Assembly (NCBI GenBank): GCA_045591985.1
Contig: JAZNTV010000061.1
Span: 1 to 20,662 of the forward strand
Source: SIG588 sp045591985
GTDB taxonomy: Bacteria; Bacillota; Clostridia; Oscillospirales; Acutalibacteraceae
DNA: 20,662 nt
Direction: 5' to 3'
Shown: positions 8,677 to 16,317 of the stretch, piece after piece
Position numbering within the stretch: position 1 is the first letter of the stretch
Layout: every line of letters starts with the position of its first letter
Program-made: the position numbers and the translations under genes
The notes under the pieces: generated by a model
What the model saw: the letters and a program-made list of their open reading frames with translations, nothing else
Told to the model about the DNA's origin: nothing
Databases searched by the model: none

Positions 8677-8994
8677 TTACTTTTCGACAAATTTAACCGC
8701 CGTACCGTAGGCGATCACTTCCGCCGCCCCTTGCATAACGGCCGAAGACGTGTAACGAATATTTACCACCGCATCTGCTCCCAGCGCTTCGGCCTCGGCC
8801 ACCATACGCTTGGTTGCCAACGCGCGCGCCTCGTTCATCATCTCGTTATACGCCTTTAATTCGCCGCCCACCAAAGTTTTAAAACTCTGTGTGATATCCT
8901 TACCGATGTTTTTCGATTGGATGGTGCTCCCCTTTACCAAGGAAAGCATCTCCAATTCCTTGCCGCTGATGTAATCAGTATTGACTAAGATCAT
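8677..8994 (-). CDS. ybjQ: YbjQ/UPF0145 family protein
   Basis: The 105-residue protein from ATG 8994 matches the length of the UPF0145 family (about 105-110). An earlier in-frame GTG at 9003 lies inside the AAAGG ribosome binding site, so it was not chosen. Family landmarks are MILVNTDYISG near the start, EARALATKRMVAEAEALGADAVVNIRY in the centre (read as two adjoining pieces) and VIAYGTAVKF at the end. The family forms pentamers and is often labelled 'heavy-metal-binding domain', but the role is unproven. Its first 20 bases overlap the end of the small membrane protein gene, which suggests translational coupling. Confidence 0.93.
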   Translation of the reverse strand: MILVNTDYISGKELEMLSLVKGSTIQSKNIGKDITQSFKTLVGGELKAYNEMMNEARALATKRMVAEAEALGADAVVNIRYTSSAVMQGAAEVIAYGTAVKFVEK

Positions 8995-9178
8995 CTTCTT
9001 CACCTTTCTTTATTTCTAAAATTCGATCGACACACACGTAGATCATCCAGGCCGAAAGCACCAACGGAATGACCCCCAACAGCCACTTCCACACACCGCT
9101 CAAAAGGGAGAGCAGAAGTCCGAAATACACAACGTAGTACGCGACCGTCAGCACCGTAACAACGATCGGTGCGACCAT
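8975..9178 (-). CDS. Small two-span membrane protein
   Basis: The 67-residue product from ATG 9178 has two hydrophobic spans (about 4-27 and 31-50) and a charged tail (KKGEEDD). The start is uncertain: AAAAGGA lies only two bases before this ATG, while a rare CTG at 9199 has a better-placed GGGGTG six bases upstream. An ATG at 9220 would leave almost no leader after the promoter at 9232-9240. It overlaps the YbjQ gene by 20 bases, so it may supply a membrane partner for YbjQ; this is inference from the overlap alone. Confidence 0.7.
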   Translation of the reverse strand: MVAPIVVTVLTVAYYVVYFGLLLSLLSGVWKWLLGVIPLVLSAWMIYVCVDRILEIKKGEEDDLSQY

Positions 9179-9231
9179 CTTCCTTTTATGTATGTTCAGT
9201 GGTATCACCCCGCTTATCATTCGGCAGTTAC

Positions 9232-9240
9232 AGTATATCA
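9232..9240 (-). promoter_or_regulatory. Extended -10 promoter of the YbjQ gene set
   Basis: On the minus strand TGA-TATACT (TATACT at 9232-9237) forms an extended -10 element. The -35 position is poor (TTTTCT), which is tolerated when TGn is present. It would drive the leftward genes from 9178 to 7386. Confidence 0.55.
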
Positions 9241-9311
9241 CAGAAATTCGCAAAAGAAAAGAGTTTTTTTTACAGCAGGATTTCCGCGTTCGACCCTGTA
9301 TATCCCACACC

Positions 9312-9968
9312 TCATACATCGTATGAGTCGCTGTTGATATACCCCTTATCCTGCCCGTCACAGATCTCACGGATCCAGCAGTTTTTCGGATTGCGTTCTT
9401 CGTGATACCATTCGGGCGAATAGTGGAACCAACGCAACAGGAACGTGCGCAAGGTGGTCCCGTGGGTGAAGATAAACAACGTCTTTACGCCGTGCTTTTG
9501 CGCGTCGCGGTGGATCGTTCCCATAAATTGGTGGATACGGATAGCCACATCAAACGGACTTTCCCCCAACGGCAGACGGGCATAAAATTTTCCATAGTTG
9601 GCACGTTGTCGCTCATATTCCGCGTATTCGTTCGGATACAGCCGCCCCCACTCCTCTTCGGGAACCGAATCAAACAAGCCGAACTGCTGTTCCGTCAGTG
9701 TGATGTCCTCGCGGATATCGGCGATCTGTAACGCTTCGTTAAACGCCTCGCTGGTCTGGCGTGTGCGCAAATACGGACTGCGCCAAATACGGGCACACGA
9801 CAAATCCACCCCGTTTTCATGGCAATACGCCGCCAACCAGCGGCCGTTTTCCCGCGCCTGTTCCACACCGCGGTCGGTCAACGAGACCAGATGATCCGGC
9901 AGACGTTTTACGTAGTTTTCGCCCACATTGGCTATCGATTCGCCGTGGCGTATCAAAAAGATATGCAT
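9312..9968 (-). CDS. Histidine phosphatase family protein (phosphoglycerate mutase-like)
   Basis: A 218-residue member of the histidine phosphatase superfamily. The RHGES motif carries the phospho-acceptor His8. RSPYLRTRQT (63-72) supplies phosphate-binding arginines, Glu93 is a candidate acid, and FTHGTTL holds the second His169. The protein is cytosolic with no signal peptide. The start at 9968 follows GAGGTGGAGG. The family acts on sugar phosphates, nucleotides or other small phosphoesters; the substrate is not readable. It has its own strong promoter at 10000-10028. No clear terminator follows, so some transcription could continue into the small membrane protein gene. Confidence 0.93.
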   Translation of the reverse strand: MHIFLIRHGESIANVGENYVKRLPDHLVSLTDRGVEQARENGRWLAAYCHENGVDLSCARIWRSPYLRTRQTSEAFNEALQIADIREDITLTEQQFGLFDSVPEEEWGRLYPNEYAEYERQRANYGKFYARLPLGESPFDVAIRIHQFMGTIHRDAQKHGVKTLFIFTHGTTLRTFLLRWFHYSPEWYHEERNPKNCWIREICDGQDKGYINSDSYDV

Positions 9969-9999
9969 ACCTCCACCTCACTTCTTACGGTATAGGCAT

Positions 10000-10028
10000 A
10001 GTATAGCAAATCTTTTTCCGAATTGCAA
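10000..10028 (-). promoter_or_regulatory. SigA-type promoter of the histidine phosphatase gene
   Basis: TTGCAA (10023-10028) and TATACT (10000-10005) on the minus strand are 17 bp apart, with TG one base before the -10 box. Confidence 0.85.
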
Positions 10029-10062
10029 GGCGGAGTGCGCATTTTCGGCAGAGCGACTATGC

Positions 10063-10097
10063 ACAACGACCCCGCGAAAATTCCGCAGGGTCGTTGT
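10063..10097 (-). terminator. Hairpin after the TIR-lipoprotein pair
   Basis: A 13-bp stem with one C/A mismatch (10063-10076 with 10084-10097) lies just after the stop of the lipoprotein gene. The downstream minus strand is not U-rich, so termination may be inefficient. Confidence 0.6.
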
Positions 10098-10104
10098 TTC
10101 ACAC

Positions 10105-10311
10105 TTATTCGGCACCCAACAGCGGGTCGTCCCCGAAAAGCTCCTCGTTGCACTCGTCGCAATAGAGGGTCCAGCTTTCGTCCATGTTGGAGCTTTCTTT
10201 CACCGTGACTTCCTTGTTGCAATGGTCGCAGTGCAACACTTTCGTCTTGCCGCACCCCGCTGACACAAGCAACATCATAACCGCCAACAGCACACACAAT
10301 CCCTTTTTCAT
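10105..10311 (-). CDS. Small CxxC-CxxC lipoprotein
   Basis: The 68-residue product has a classical lipoprotein signal (MKKGLCVLLAVMMLLVSAGC), which puts the lipidated Cys at position 20. The mature part contains CDHC and CDEC 19 residues apart, a zinc-ribbon-like spacing, followed by an acidic tail. GAGGG precedes ATG 10311. It lies only 33 bases after the TIR gene on the same strand and is probably co-transcribed with it. It is a likely paralogue of the lipoprotein at 7386-7625. Metal binding on the outer face of the membrane is inferred from the cysteines; the function is unknown. Confidence 0.85.
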   Translation of the reverse strand: MKKGLCVLLAVMMLLVSAGCGKTKVLHCDHCNKEVTVKESSNMDESWTLYCDECNEELFGDDPLLGAE

Positions 10312-10344
10312 TCTCTTGTCCCTCTTTCGTTATGTATCATCGAT

Positions 10345-12066
10345 TCACGTTCCGTAGTTCCACGTTTCACTGCGAACCGTGATCGCATTCACCGTTGCAT
10401 CGTCCACGTCTATGTCGATGTTGATACTGAATTCGCGTTCATCGTATTCGGCGTATGACCACGAATCGTCATAGGCCCCTTCGCCGTCATAGTAACGGAA
10501 TTCGTCGGACAGGATCGCTTCGACTTCCGCTTTGGTCATACCCAAGTGAATACCGCCGGGAAGTTCCATATCCACATCGCCATCCGCATCGATCATGGCG
10601 CTGTATACCGCGCAGTTTTCGGGGGTGGTTTGATATTCCGCGAAATTGGAGATGTAGATATACATCTCCTTGCCGTCCCGTTTCAAGCGCATGCTATCGC
10701 TCGCGCCGGATACAACATACGTCGGCTGTTGCGCGATCTCCCACCCGTTTTGCAAGAAGGTGTCTACGGGAGCGGGAAGTTGGTACAAGTCGCCGTCGAT
10801 CTTTACCACGCCGCTCTTGATATCCGAACCCAGAGCGGAAGGCGCTTGATACTGCGCCAAATACGCCGGTTTTTCGGTGTTGGTTTCGGTCTTCACTTTT
10901 TCGGCCATCACACGGTTTTCCACCGTAACCGAACTCCAGTCGGTGTATGTTCCGTCCGTATATATCATAAACACGATACCGCTTTCCCACGAACCGTCCA
11001 CCTGATAGTAGAGCGAGACAAAGTCGCTGTGTTCACTGCGATCGTTGGGTGAACCGTATGCGGCGATGATCTCGTCGATCGTCGAGGCGGGGGTGAGCCC
11101 TTTGGCCAGTTTCATCTCCACCTTGCTTTCGACCGAAGCGGTAACGCCGCTGATATAGCAATCCTTCAGCGCCGTTGCGTTACCGCTCGGATTATAGAAG
11201 GTTACATCCATTTCCTTACCTTTGTAAGACATGGTAAACACTTCAGTATCGCCGCCGGCAATACGTGTCGACTCGTCGCCCTGCGAAGCCAGAATCGCCC
11301 ATCCCGCAGAGGCAAATTTCTCATATTCACAGGGCAGTTCATAAACGACGCCTTCGATCTCAGCCGTGAAATCCATCCAATCGTCCGACATCGTCACCGG
11401 CGTTTCGGCCCCTTCTTCCGCCTTCGTGGTCGCGGTGGTCGTTGTCCCGTCGGTCGGTGTCGGTTTATCGTTTCCGCGTCCACCGATCAACACGATGACG
11501 GCCACAAGCACCGCCACCAACGCCACGCCCGCCGCCGCTAAGATCGGCCACCCCAACCGCTTCGGTGCCGACGGTTGTGCCATCGGCATCGTCGGGGTTG
11601 CCGCAACGGGGGCCGTCGGTTTCGGTCGCGTAGCAGCACTTCTCACAGGATGGCAATCCTTTAAGATGCGTGCACACAGCAATTCCTGCACAAACGTCTC
11701 TTCAGAGTCGTGGTGCATGCGAAACAACGACTGTGTCGAGTTCAACTGCAATCGCATACCCTTCAGCAAAGCGGTCTCTTCCAAATACACGACCAATATT
11801 TCCTTTTTCAGCTCCAGCGCAAAGTTGATCTCGTTGCGGCAGTTGCGGGAATCGATAGCGGCGGGCGACATAAACACCAACACCACATGAGCATTCAGAA
11901 GATGTTCTTCAATATACTCGGGCCATTCGGTACCGGCTTCGATACCCGAATCGTACCACACACGATAACCGTCGTTGTTCAACGCCTCCACGATCGGCAA
12001 AACCGTTTCCGCGTCTTTATGGGCATAGCTTACAAAGATATACTTTTCATTGCCTTCATACACCAT
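10345..12066 (-). CDS. Membrane-anchored TIR-domain protein with duplicated extracellular domain
   Basis: I start it at ATG 12066, ten bases after AAGGA (573 residues); a GTG at 12075 touches that site. The N-terminal TIR domain (about 7-120) shows YIFVSYAHKD, the loop WYDSGIEAGTEW and SRNCRNE, whose Glu79 aligns with the catalytic Glu of NAD-cleaving TIR domains. A Pro-rich linker leads to one membrane span (about 172-194), then a Thr-rich stalk and two tandem copies of a roughly 150-residue extracellular domain. The second copy contains GIHLGMTKAEVEAIL, a motif common in secreted Clostridial SmpA/BLIP-like folds. The layout suggests an outside sensor coupled to a cytosolic TIR. Whether it hydrolyses NAD or only scaffolds is inference. 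It is paralogous to the TIR protein at 16460-17659. Confidence 0.9.
   Translation of the reverse strand: MVYEGNEKYIFVSYAHKDAETVLPIVEALNNDGYRVWYDSGIEAGTEWPEYIEEHLLNAHVVLVFMSPAAIDSRNCRNEINFALELKKEILVVYLEETALLKGMRLQLNSTQSLFRMHHDSEETFVQELLCARILKDCHPVRSAATRPKPTAPVAATPTMPMAQPSAPKRLGWPILAAAGVALVAVLVAVIVLIGGRGNDKPTPTDGTTTTATTKAEEGAETPVTMSDDWMDFTAEIEGVVYELPCEYEKFASAGWAILASQGDESTRIAGGDTEVFTMSYKGKEMDVTFYNPSGNATALKDCYISGVTASVESKVEMKLAKGLTPASTIDEIIAAYGSPNDRSEHSDFVSLYYQVDGSWESGIVFMIYTDGTYTDWSSVTVENRVMAEKVKTETNTEKPAYLAQYQAPSALGSDIKSGVVKIDGDLYQLPAPVDTFLQNGWEIAQQPTYVVSGASDSMRLKRDGKEMYIYISNFAEYQTTPENCAVYSAMIDADGDVDMELPGGIHLGMTKAEVEAILSDEFRYYDGEGAYDDSWSYAEYDEREFSINIDIDVDDATVNAITVRSETWNYGT
10354..11370 (-). repeat. 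Tandem domain duplication in the first TIR protein
   Basis: Residues 233-385 (11370-10912) and 419-571 (10812-10354) align throughout: IEGVVYELP with IDGDLYQLP, SAGWAI with QNGWEI, YKGKEMDVTF with RDGKEMYIYI, KDCYISGV with ENCAVYSA, and IDEIIAAYG with KAEVEAILS. The similarity is at protein level only, so the duplication is old. Confidence 0.75.
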
Positions 12067-12107
12067 GTCAAACACATCCTTCGCATTACAAACCTGAATC
12101 CTGCGTC

Positions 12108-12116
12108 ATTATATCA
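12108..12116 (-). promoter_or_regulatory. Extended -10 promoter of the first TIR gene
   Basis: On the minus strand TGA-TATAAT (TATAAT at 12108-12113) forms a perfect extended -10 element 42 bases before the ATG. The -35 position is weak. Confidence 0.7.
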
Positions 12117-12163
12117 TACATTTTCCCAAAAAGAAAGTATAAACACCGATTTTTTTCAAAAAG

Positions 12164-12195
12164 AATCCCCTCTCGGATCACGCCGAGAGGGGATT
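12164..12195 (-). terminator. Terminator of the DUF4234 gene
   Basis: A perfect 13-bp stem (12164-12176 with 12183-12195) with a 6-base loop is followed on the minus strand by CTTTTT. It ends eight bases after the DUF4234 stop codon. Confidence 0.9.
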
Positions 12196-12202
12196 GCCGT
12201 CA

Positions 12203-12646
12203 TCAGCCGTTCACGTTGTAGTGTGCGTTCATCTTGTTGACCGCCGCAAACAGTTTGTGCAGATAAACCAGAGGACCGATCGCGATCAACGATCCCAAAA
12301 CGTTCCACAACCAATAATCCGCCGCGCTGAAGCTGTACGCAACACCGCGTCTTCTGAGTTCCGCACCGATGCGGTTCGAAATGTTATGATACCACACAAT
12401 ACCGGCAATGCCGAAGGTAATGGGTGCCACAACAAACGCCAACAAACAGAAATGCATCGTGCGCTTGCCGTCGTAACGAGATGCAACCACGTTAATGTCG
12501 CTCGAAACGGCAGACATGACCACCAACGGATAAATACCGAACGTGATTATGGACAGCAGAATGGTCTTAAGCAACCCTTTGTTGGTCTTCAGCTGACCTA
12601 CGGGGGCGGTGCTCACGGTGTTTACGTTATCTACAGTATTGGGCAT
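12203..12646 (-). CDS. DUF4234 domain membrane protein
   Basis: The 147-residue protein starts at ATG 12646, seven bases after AGGAG. After a short polar N-terminus it has LLSIITFGIYPLVV, then APITFGIAGIVWYHN, and an end segment LWNVLGSLIAIGPLVYLHKL followed by NKMNAHYN, the pattern of DUF4234. It has about three membrane spans. The function of the family is unknown; members are common in Firmicutes. It stands alone with a near-consensus promoter and its own terminator, which suggests constitutive monocistronic expression. Confidence 0.9.
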   Translation of the reverse strand: MPNTVDNVNTVSTAPVGQLKTNKGLLKTILLSIITFGIYPLVVMSAVSSDINVVASRYDGKRTMHFCLLAFVVAPITFGIAGIVWYHNISNRIGAELRRRGVAYSFSAADYWLWNVLGSLIAIGPLVYLHKLFAAVNKMNAHYNVNG

Positions 12647-12676
12647 ATAAAAGCTCCTCTCTTGTAATCTAACAAC

Positions 12677-12705
12677 AGTATAACACGCACACCCGATCGT
12701 GTCAA
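12677..12705 (-). promoter_or_regulatory. Near-consensus SigA promoter of the DUF4234 gene
   Basis: TTGACA (12700-12705) and TATACT (12677-12682) on the minus strand are 17 bp apart, with TG one base before the -10 box. It is one of the strongest promoter matches in the window. Confidence 0.92.
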
Positions 12706-12730
12706 CCCCGTTTAACAAACGTCCCGCCTC

Positions 12731-13975
12731 TCACCCCCAGGCAACGGTGGCCAGATGCGGTCGGTGGTCGGACGAAACAATGGCGGGAATATCCGCCTCT
12801 TTTATGCGGATATCGTCGCTCGCAAAAAGATAATCGATCTTCACAACGGGGACGTCGGACGGGAAACTCTGTTGCGGGAACAGAAATCGTTCCGCCGCAT
12901 CCCGCAGTTTTTGTCGGATCGGGGCTAACACCGGATTGTCGGGAGTCACATTCAGATCCCCCATGAACACACAACGCCGCTCTTCAATACAGGCGGCAAC
13001 CGTCTTCACGGCATTCTCCTGCTCATCGGGGTTCAAACCGAAATGGCTCACCATCACACAAAGTCCGCCGCCCACATCTACCGTGGCTTTCAAAAGGCAA
13101 CGTGTTTCGTAATAGCCGTCGTACCCCTTCACAGCGGGATCGGGAATCGGAATCGTTTCGGCCGAAAGGATCGGATAACGGGACAGCAGGGCATTACCGT
13201 ACGGATTGTCGCCGTCAAAACGCATCGCCTCGGCAAAATAATAGTAAAATCCCAACTTTTCGGCCAATATTTTCGCCTGTTCTTCGTAGTCGGCATCGGT
13301 ACCCTTTCCGCGGATCTCCTGCAACCCCACAATATCCGCTCCGCACGCGCGAATGGTTTCGGCTATCAAGTCAAAATCGATTTCGCGTGTGACAAAGTTT
13401 AAGCAATGTTGGGTGTTATAACTCATAAAACGAACGTCGGACAACACGTCGCACACGGGCACAGGCGGATGCGGCGGCGTGTTCCACACATTCAGATCCT
13501 TTTCCATCCACACAATACCGTGCCATTTATTGAATTTATAGCCGCAATCCGGCATGGTCGCCACATAACGATACCCCATTGCGCGGTGAAATGCCACCGA
13601 ACCGTCGTTGTCGGTCGTGATAAGAGCATAGAGTTTGCGGTATCCCGCCAGTCGCAAAAGACGTTCCAGATCGGCATACAGTTGTTTGCCGATCCCGCGG
13701 CCGCATGCTTCGGCGCAAAGATAGATCGATGCCGCAGCCGTCCATTGATAGGCCGCCCGCTCGAAAGGCAAACTGCCGTAGGCATACCCCCAAACGACCC
13801 CCTCCTCCTCCCAGACGAGCCACGGGAATCGAGCGGTGATCTTTAAAAACCGCGCGGTAAACTCCTCACGCGTGGGCACGGTATATTCAAAACTGACAGC
13901 GGTATTTTCTATGTACGGCGCATAAATCTCCAAAATGCGCGGCACGTCCGCTACCGTCGCAAGCCGAATCGACAT
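12731..13975 (-). CDS. GNAT acetyltransferase-EEP phosphoesterase fusion
   Basis: The 414-residue product starts at ATG 13975, after AAAGGAGG. Residues 1-160 form a GNAT domain of the phosphinothricin-acetyltransferase type (IRLATVADVPRILEIYAPYI, acetyl-CoA loop CGRGIG at 91-96, late GYKFNKWHG motif). Residues 180-414 form a complete endonuclease/exonuclease/phosphatase domain with SYNTQH (Asn187), LQEIR (Glu220), GDLNVTP (Asp340, Asn342), KIDYLF (Asp381) and SSDHRP (Asp403, His404). Both active sites look intact and the reading frame is continuous across the short Pro-rich joint (166-175). Each domain alone is common; their physical link suggests related substrates, which cannot be named. 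It follows the nitroreductase gene by 153 bases with no clear promoter or terminator of its own. Confidence 0.92.
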   Translation of the reverse strand: MSIRLATVADVPRILEIYAPYIENTAVSFEYTVPTREEFTARFLKITARFPWLVWEEEGVVWGYAYGSLPFERAAYQWTAAASIYLCAEACGRGIGKQLYADLERLLRLAGYRKLYALITTDNDGSVAFHRAMGYRYVATMPDCGYKFNKWHGIVWMEKDLNVWNTPPHPPVPVCDVLSDVRFMSYNTQHCLNFVTREIDFDLIAETIRACGADIVGLQEIRGKGTDADYEEQAKILAEKLGFYYYFAEAMRFDGDNPYGNALLSRYPILSAETIPIPDPAVKGYDGYYETRCLLKATVDVGGGLCVMVSHFGLNPDEQENAVKTVAACIEERRCVFMGDLNVTPDNPVLAPIRQKLRDAAERFLFPQQSFPSDVPVVKIDYLFASDDIRIKEADIPAIVSSDHRPHLATVAWG

Positions 13976-14128
13976 GCGTCCCCCTCCTTTGTCGGTTTGT
14001 TCCGCCGAACAGGCTGGACGGCATAAGCCGCCCTTCTCTCTTGGTTCTCCCTGTGCTTCAAAACGCCGCATCGGCGCCGTTTTCGTCATCGCGGCAGGGT
14101 GAGCGATCCTCCCCTACGGGCTACAGGC

Positions 14129-14881
14129 TCACTCTGCTTTTCTGCTCTTGCCGCCTTCTTCGAAATCCTTCAAAAGCACCTGCACCGAACGCGTCATTTC
14201 CCGGGAAAAATCCGAGTTGTATTTGCGGTTGCAAAACGCGGTGATCCAGTCTTCGAAGTTTTGCATGCCGGCTTTTACCGACAACATCTCCTTCAGTTCC
14301 GCAGCATCCATATCGCGATAGCCGTTTTCGTGTACGATGTGGCGCATTGCGGCGCGGGGCGGTTTCGGGCGCTCCTTCTGTTGTTCGGTAGGATAGCCGA
14401 ACACCAGCATAGCCGCAGGGAATACATACGGCGGCAAGGACAGCAGTTGTCGCTGTTGCTCCGCATTTTCCATGATATCGCCGATATAACACGAACCGAT
14501 ACCGAGGCTTTCGGCCGCCACCACCGCATTTTGTGCGGCAATATTCGTGTCGCTGACCGCCAACAACAGATCGCCCACCCCCGGTGCGCGAGGGGCACAC
14601 CCGTATGCCGAAAATGCGTTGTACCATTTGCGGCAATCGGCGCAAAACACCAGCACCAGCGGCGCTTTGGCAATAAACGGCTGATGATCACAACTTTCCG
14701 CAAGCTGCGCTTTCAACTGCGGATCGGTCACATGGATAATGGTATACAGTTGTTGATTCCCCGCTGTGGGCGCGTTGACTGCCGCCTCCAAAACAGCCGT
14801 CACCGCTTCGGGCGCGATCGCCTGTTCGGTAAACACCCGCACGGACTTTCTGGCTTTCAACTGCTGAATTACCCGGTTCAT
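14129..14881 (-). CDS. NfsA/FRP-like nitroreductase family flavoprotein
   Basis: A 250-residue FMN-dependent NAD(P)H oxidoreductase of the nitroreductase fold. The start at ATG 14881 follows GGAGGGG by about eight bases. Landmarks are RKSVRVFTEQ (11-20), the FMN-binding NAPTAGNQQ (36-44), AQNAVVAAESLGIGSCYIG (116-134) and LVFGYP (159-164). The length and the C-terminal extension fit the NfsA/FRP branch better than the short NfsB branch. Likely substrates are nitro compounds, quinones or flavin. It diverges from the ADP-ribosylglycohydrolase gene and probably shares a transcript with the GNAT-EEP fusion. No convincing minus-strand promoter was found in the 91-base divergent gap. Confidence 0.92.
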   Translation of the reverse strand: MNRVIQQLKARKSVRVFTEQAIAPEAVTAVLEAAVNAPTAGNQQLYTIIHVTDPQLKAQLAESCDHQPFIAKAPLVLVFCADCRKWYNAFSAYGCAPRAPGVGDLLLAVSDTNIAAQNAVVAAESLGIGSCYIGDIMENAEQQRQLLSLPPYVFPAAMLVFGYPTEQQKERPKPPRAAMRHIVHENGYRDMDAAELKEMLSVKAGMQNFEDWITAFCNRKYNSDFSREMTRSVQVLLKDFEEGGKSRKAE

Positions 14882-14914
14882 AAACAATCCCCTCCATATA
14901 AACACGCATTTGTA

Positions 14915-14943
14915 TTGCAAATTCTCGAACTTTCTTTTATACT
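14915..14943 (+). promoter_or_regulatory. SigA-type promoter of the ADP-ribosylglycohydrolase gene
   Basis: TTGCAA (14915-14920) and TATACT (14938-14943) are 17 bp apart, 30 bases before ATG 14973. AAAGGAG precedes the start codon. Confidence 0.85.
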
Positions 14944-14972
14944 GAAAAGGAAACCAATGAAAAGGAGTCCTC

Positions 14973-15800
14973 ATGATGATAGGTGCCATCATCGGCGATA
15001 TTGCCGGTTCACGTTTTGAAGGGAACCCTATCAAATCGAAAAGATTCGATCTTTTTCATCCGTCCTGTCGTGTCACCGACGATTCCGTAATGTCGTTGGC
15101 CATTGCCAAAGCGGTTTTGCACAGCGACAAAAAGCGGGAGATTCTCAGCGCCTATGCCGTCAAGTTTATGCAGGAACTGGGACGACGCTATGCTCGTGCC
15201 GGCTACGGCGGCCGCTTTCGGGAATGGCTTCAGGAAGAAGATCCGCAACCTTACGGAAGTTACGGCAACGGAGCCGCCATGCGCGTGAGTGCCTGCGGCT
15301 TTGCCGCCGATTCGTTGGAAGAGGCGATCGCGCTGTCACACGCCGTCACGGCGGTCACCCACGACCATCCGGAGGGTATCAAAGGCGCCGAATCGGTTGC
15401 CGTCGCCGTTTACCTGGCACGAACCGGATGCCGTATGGAGGATATTCGACAGCATATCGCCCGACACTACTACTCCGTGGATTTCCGATTGGACGATATC
15501 CGCGAGGAATACCGTTTTGACGTAACGTGCCAAGGATCCGTGCCTTATGCATTCGCCGCGTTTTTTGAATCCACCGACTTCGAAGATGCCATTCGCAACG
15601 CCGTCTCCATCGGCGGCGACAGCGATACGATCGCCGCCATCACGGGCAGTATGGCCGAAGCCTACTATGGCGTTCCCGACAAACTGCGAGAACAGGCGCA
15701 ACCGTATATCGGCACAACGTTGCAACACATTTTGGTTGCATTCGAAGAAAAATATCCCCCCAAGTCGGAATCGTGTCGAAATTCCCCGGACACCTTGTAG
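14973..15800 (+). CDS. ADP-ribosylglycohydrolase (ARH/DraG) family protein
   Basis: The 275-residue protein starts at ATG 14973 behind AAAGGAG. It shows the family's metal and substrate motifs: IGDIAGSRFEG (7-17), VTDDSVM (34-40), YGNGAAMR (97-104), THDHPEGIKGAE (129-140) and GGDSDTIAAITG (214-225), so both metal-binding clusters are complete. Members cleave ADP-ribose from proteins, nucleic acids or small molecules in the cytosol, and some act as immunity factors. It is the last plus-strand gene and lies at the edge of the AT-rich island that carries a TIR gene. Its base composition matches the GC-rich side. Only weak hairpins follow it. Confidence 0.94.
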   Translation: MMIGAIIGDIAGSRFEGNPIKSKRFDLFHPSCRVTDDSVMSLAIAKAVLHSDKKREILSAYAVKFMQELGRRYARAGYGGRFREWLQEEDPQPYGSYGNGAAMRVSACGFAADSLEEAIALSHAVTAVTHDHPEGIKGAESVAVAVYLARTGCRMEDIRQHIARHYYSVDFRLDDIREEYRFDVTCQGSVPYAFAAFFESTDFEDAIRNAVSIGGDSDTIAAITGSMAEAYYGVPDKLREQAQPYIGTTLQHILVAFEEKYPPKSESCRNSPDTL

Positions 15801-15847
15801 GCGATACCTCAAAAACGCAAATCGCCGCAAAACACAACCATATTGGT

Positions 15848-16258
15848 TTAATAGTACTTTTTATACAGTTCTATCTTATACAAACAGTTCTCTTCTATGT
15901 TGGCAAGAAACTGTAGAATATCCACATCTTGAATATGAACGGTTTCTTGTTTGTTATTGTGTTCTTTCCACCAATTCTTACTTATTATAACCCATTTTAT
16001 TCCACGAACATTCTGTAAATTCAACAGCAACTCTTTCAATTCTTCCAACTCTTTTTTGTTGACATGTTTTTGTCCTATGGCCGTATCACAATCGCAATGT
16101 TTAAGAGTGATTCTATAGCGGCTGTCGCAACTTTCAACACATTTATTTACGAATTCCATATTACCGGCACGGAAATGGTATTCCGTGCCTTTTATTGCTT
16201 TTTTATAATCATCGGTATTTATTCCGTCGTTGATTGCACCGTAAAGGAAATAGCACAT
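15848..16258 (-). CDS. Hypothetical protein with CDCD motif
   Basis: The 136-residue protein starts at ATG 16258, preceded by GAGAGGTGATTCTT; a GTG at 16267 lies inside that site. It begins MCYFLYGAINDGIN and has a notable CDCDTAIG (residues 55-62) and a helical charged segment (NKKELEELKELLLNL). There is no signal peptide and the overall look is cytosolic. I do not recognise the family. It is the first gene of the AT-rich minus-strand island and has its own promoter (16279-16307) directly after the terminator of the second TIR gene. Unlike three other island genes it lacks the shared 3' tail element. Confidence 0.75.
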   Translation of the reverse strand: MCYFLYGAINDGINTDDYKKAIKGTEYHFRAGNMEFVNKCVESCDSRYRITLKHCDCDTAIGQKHVNKKELEELKELLLNLQNVRGIKWVIISKNWWKEHNNKQETVHIQDVDILQFLANIEENCLYKIELYKKYY

Positions 16259-16278
16259 AAGAATCACCTCTCCGTTTC

Positions 16279-16307
16279 ATTATATCGTATTTTAAAGCGA
16301 AATGCAA
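16279..16307 (-). promoter_or_regulatory. SigA-type promoter of the CDCD hypothetical gene
   Basis: TTGCAT (16302-16307) and TATAAT (16279-16284) on the minus strand are separated by 17 bp, with GAGAGGTGAT just downstream. Confidence 0.85.
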
Positions 16308-16317
16308 CAGATGCCAA

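Noticed and set aside
7492..8710. Plus-strand frames of 287 codons (7492-8355 and 7847-8710)
   Set aside because: They run across several minus-strand genes, terminators and intergenic DNA, without ribosome binding sites or recognisable domains.
14094..14137. Inverted repeat at the end of the nitroreductase gene
   Set aside because: About 10 bp with one mismatch and a 22-base loop, partly inside the coding region, no U-tract; too weak to call a terminator.
14099..15019. 306-codon plus-strand frame
   Set aside because: It is antisense to the nitroreductase gene, which has clear FMN-binding motifs.
15800..15848. Possible terminators between converging genes
   Set aside because: Only a 6-bp stem (15800-15805 with 15821-15826) and a 5-bp stem (15836-15840 with 15844-15848) are present, without convincing T-tracts.
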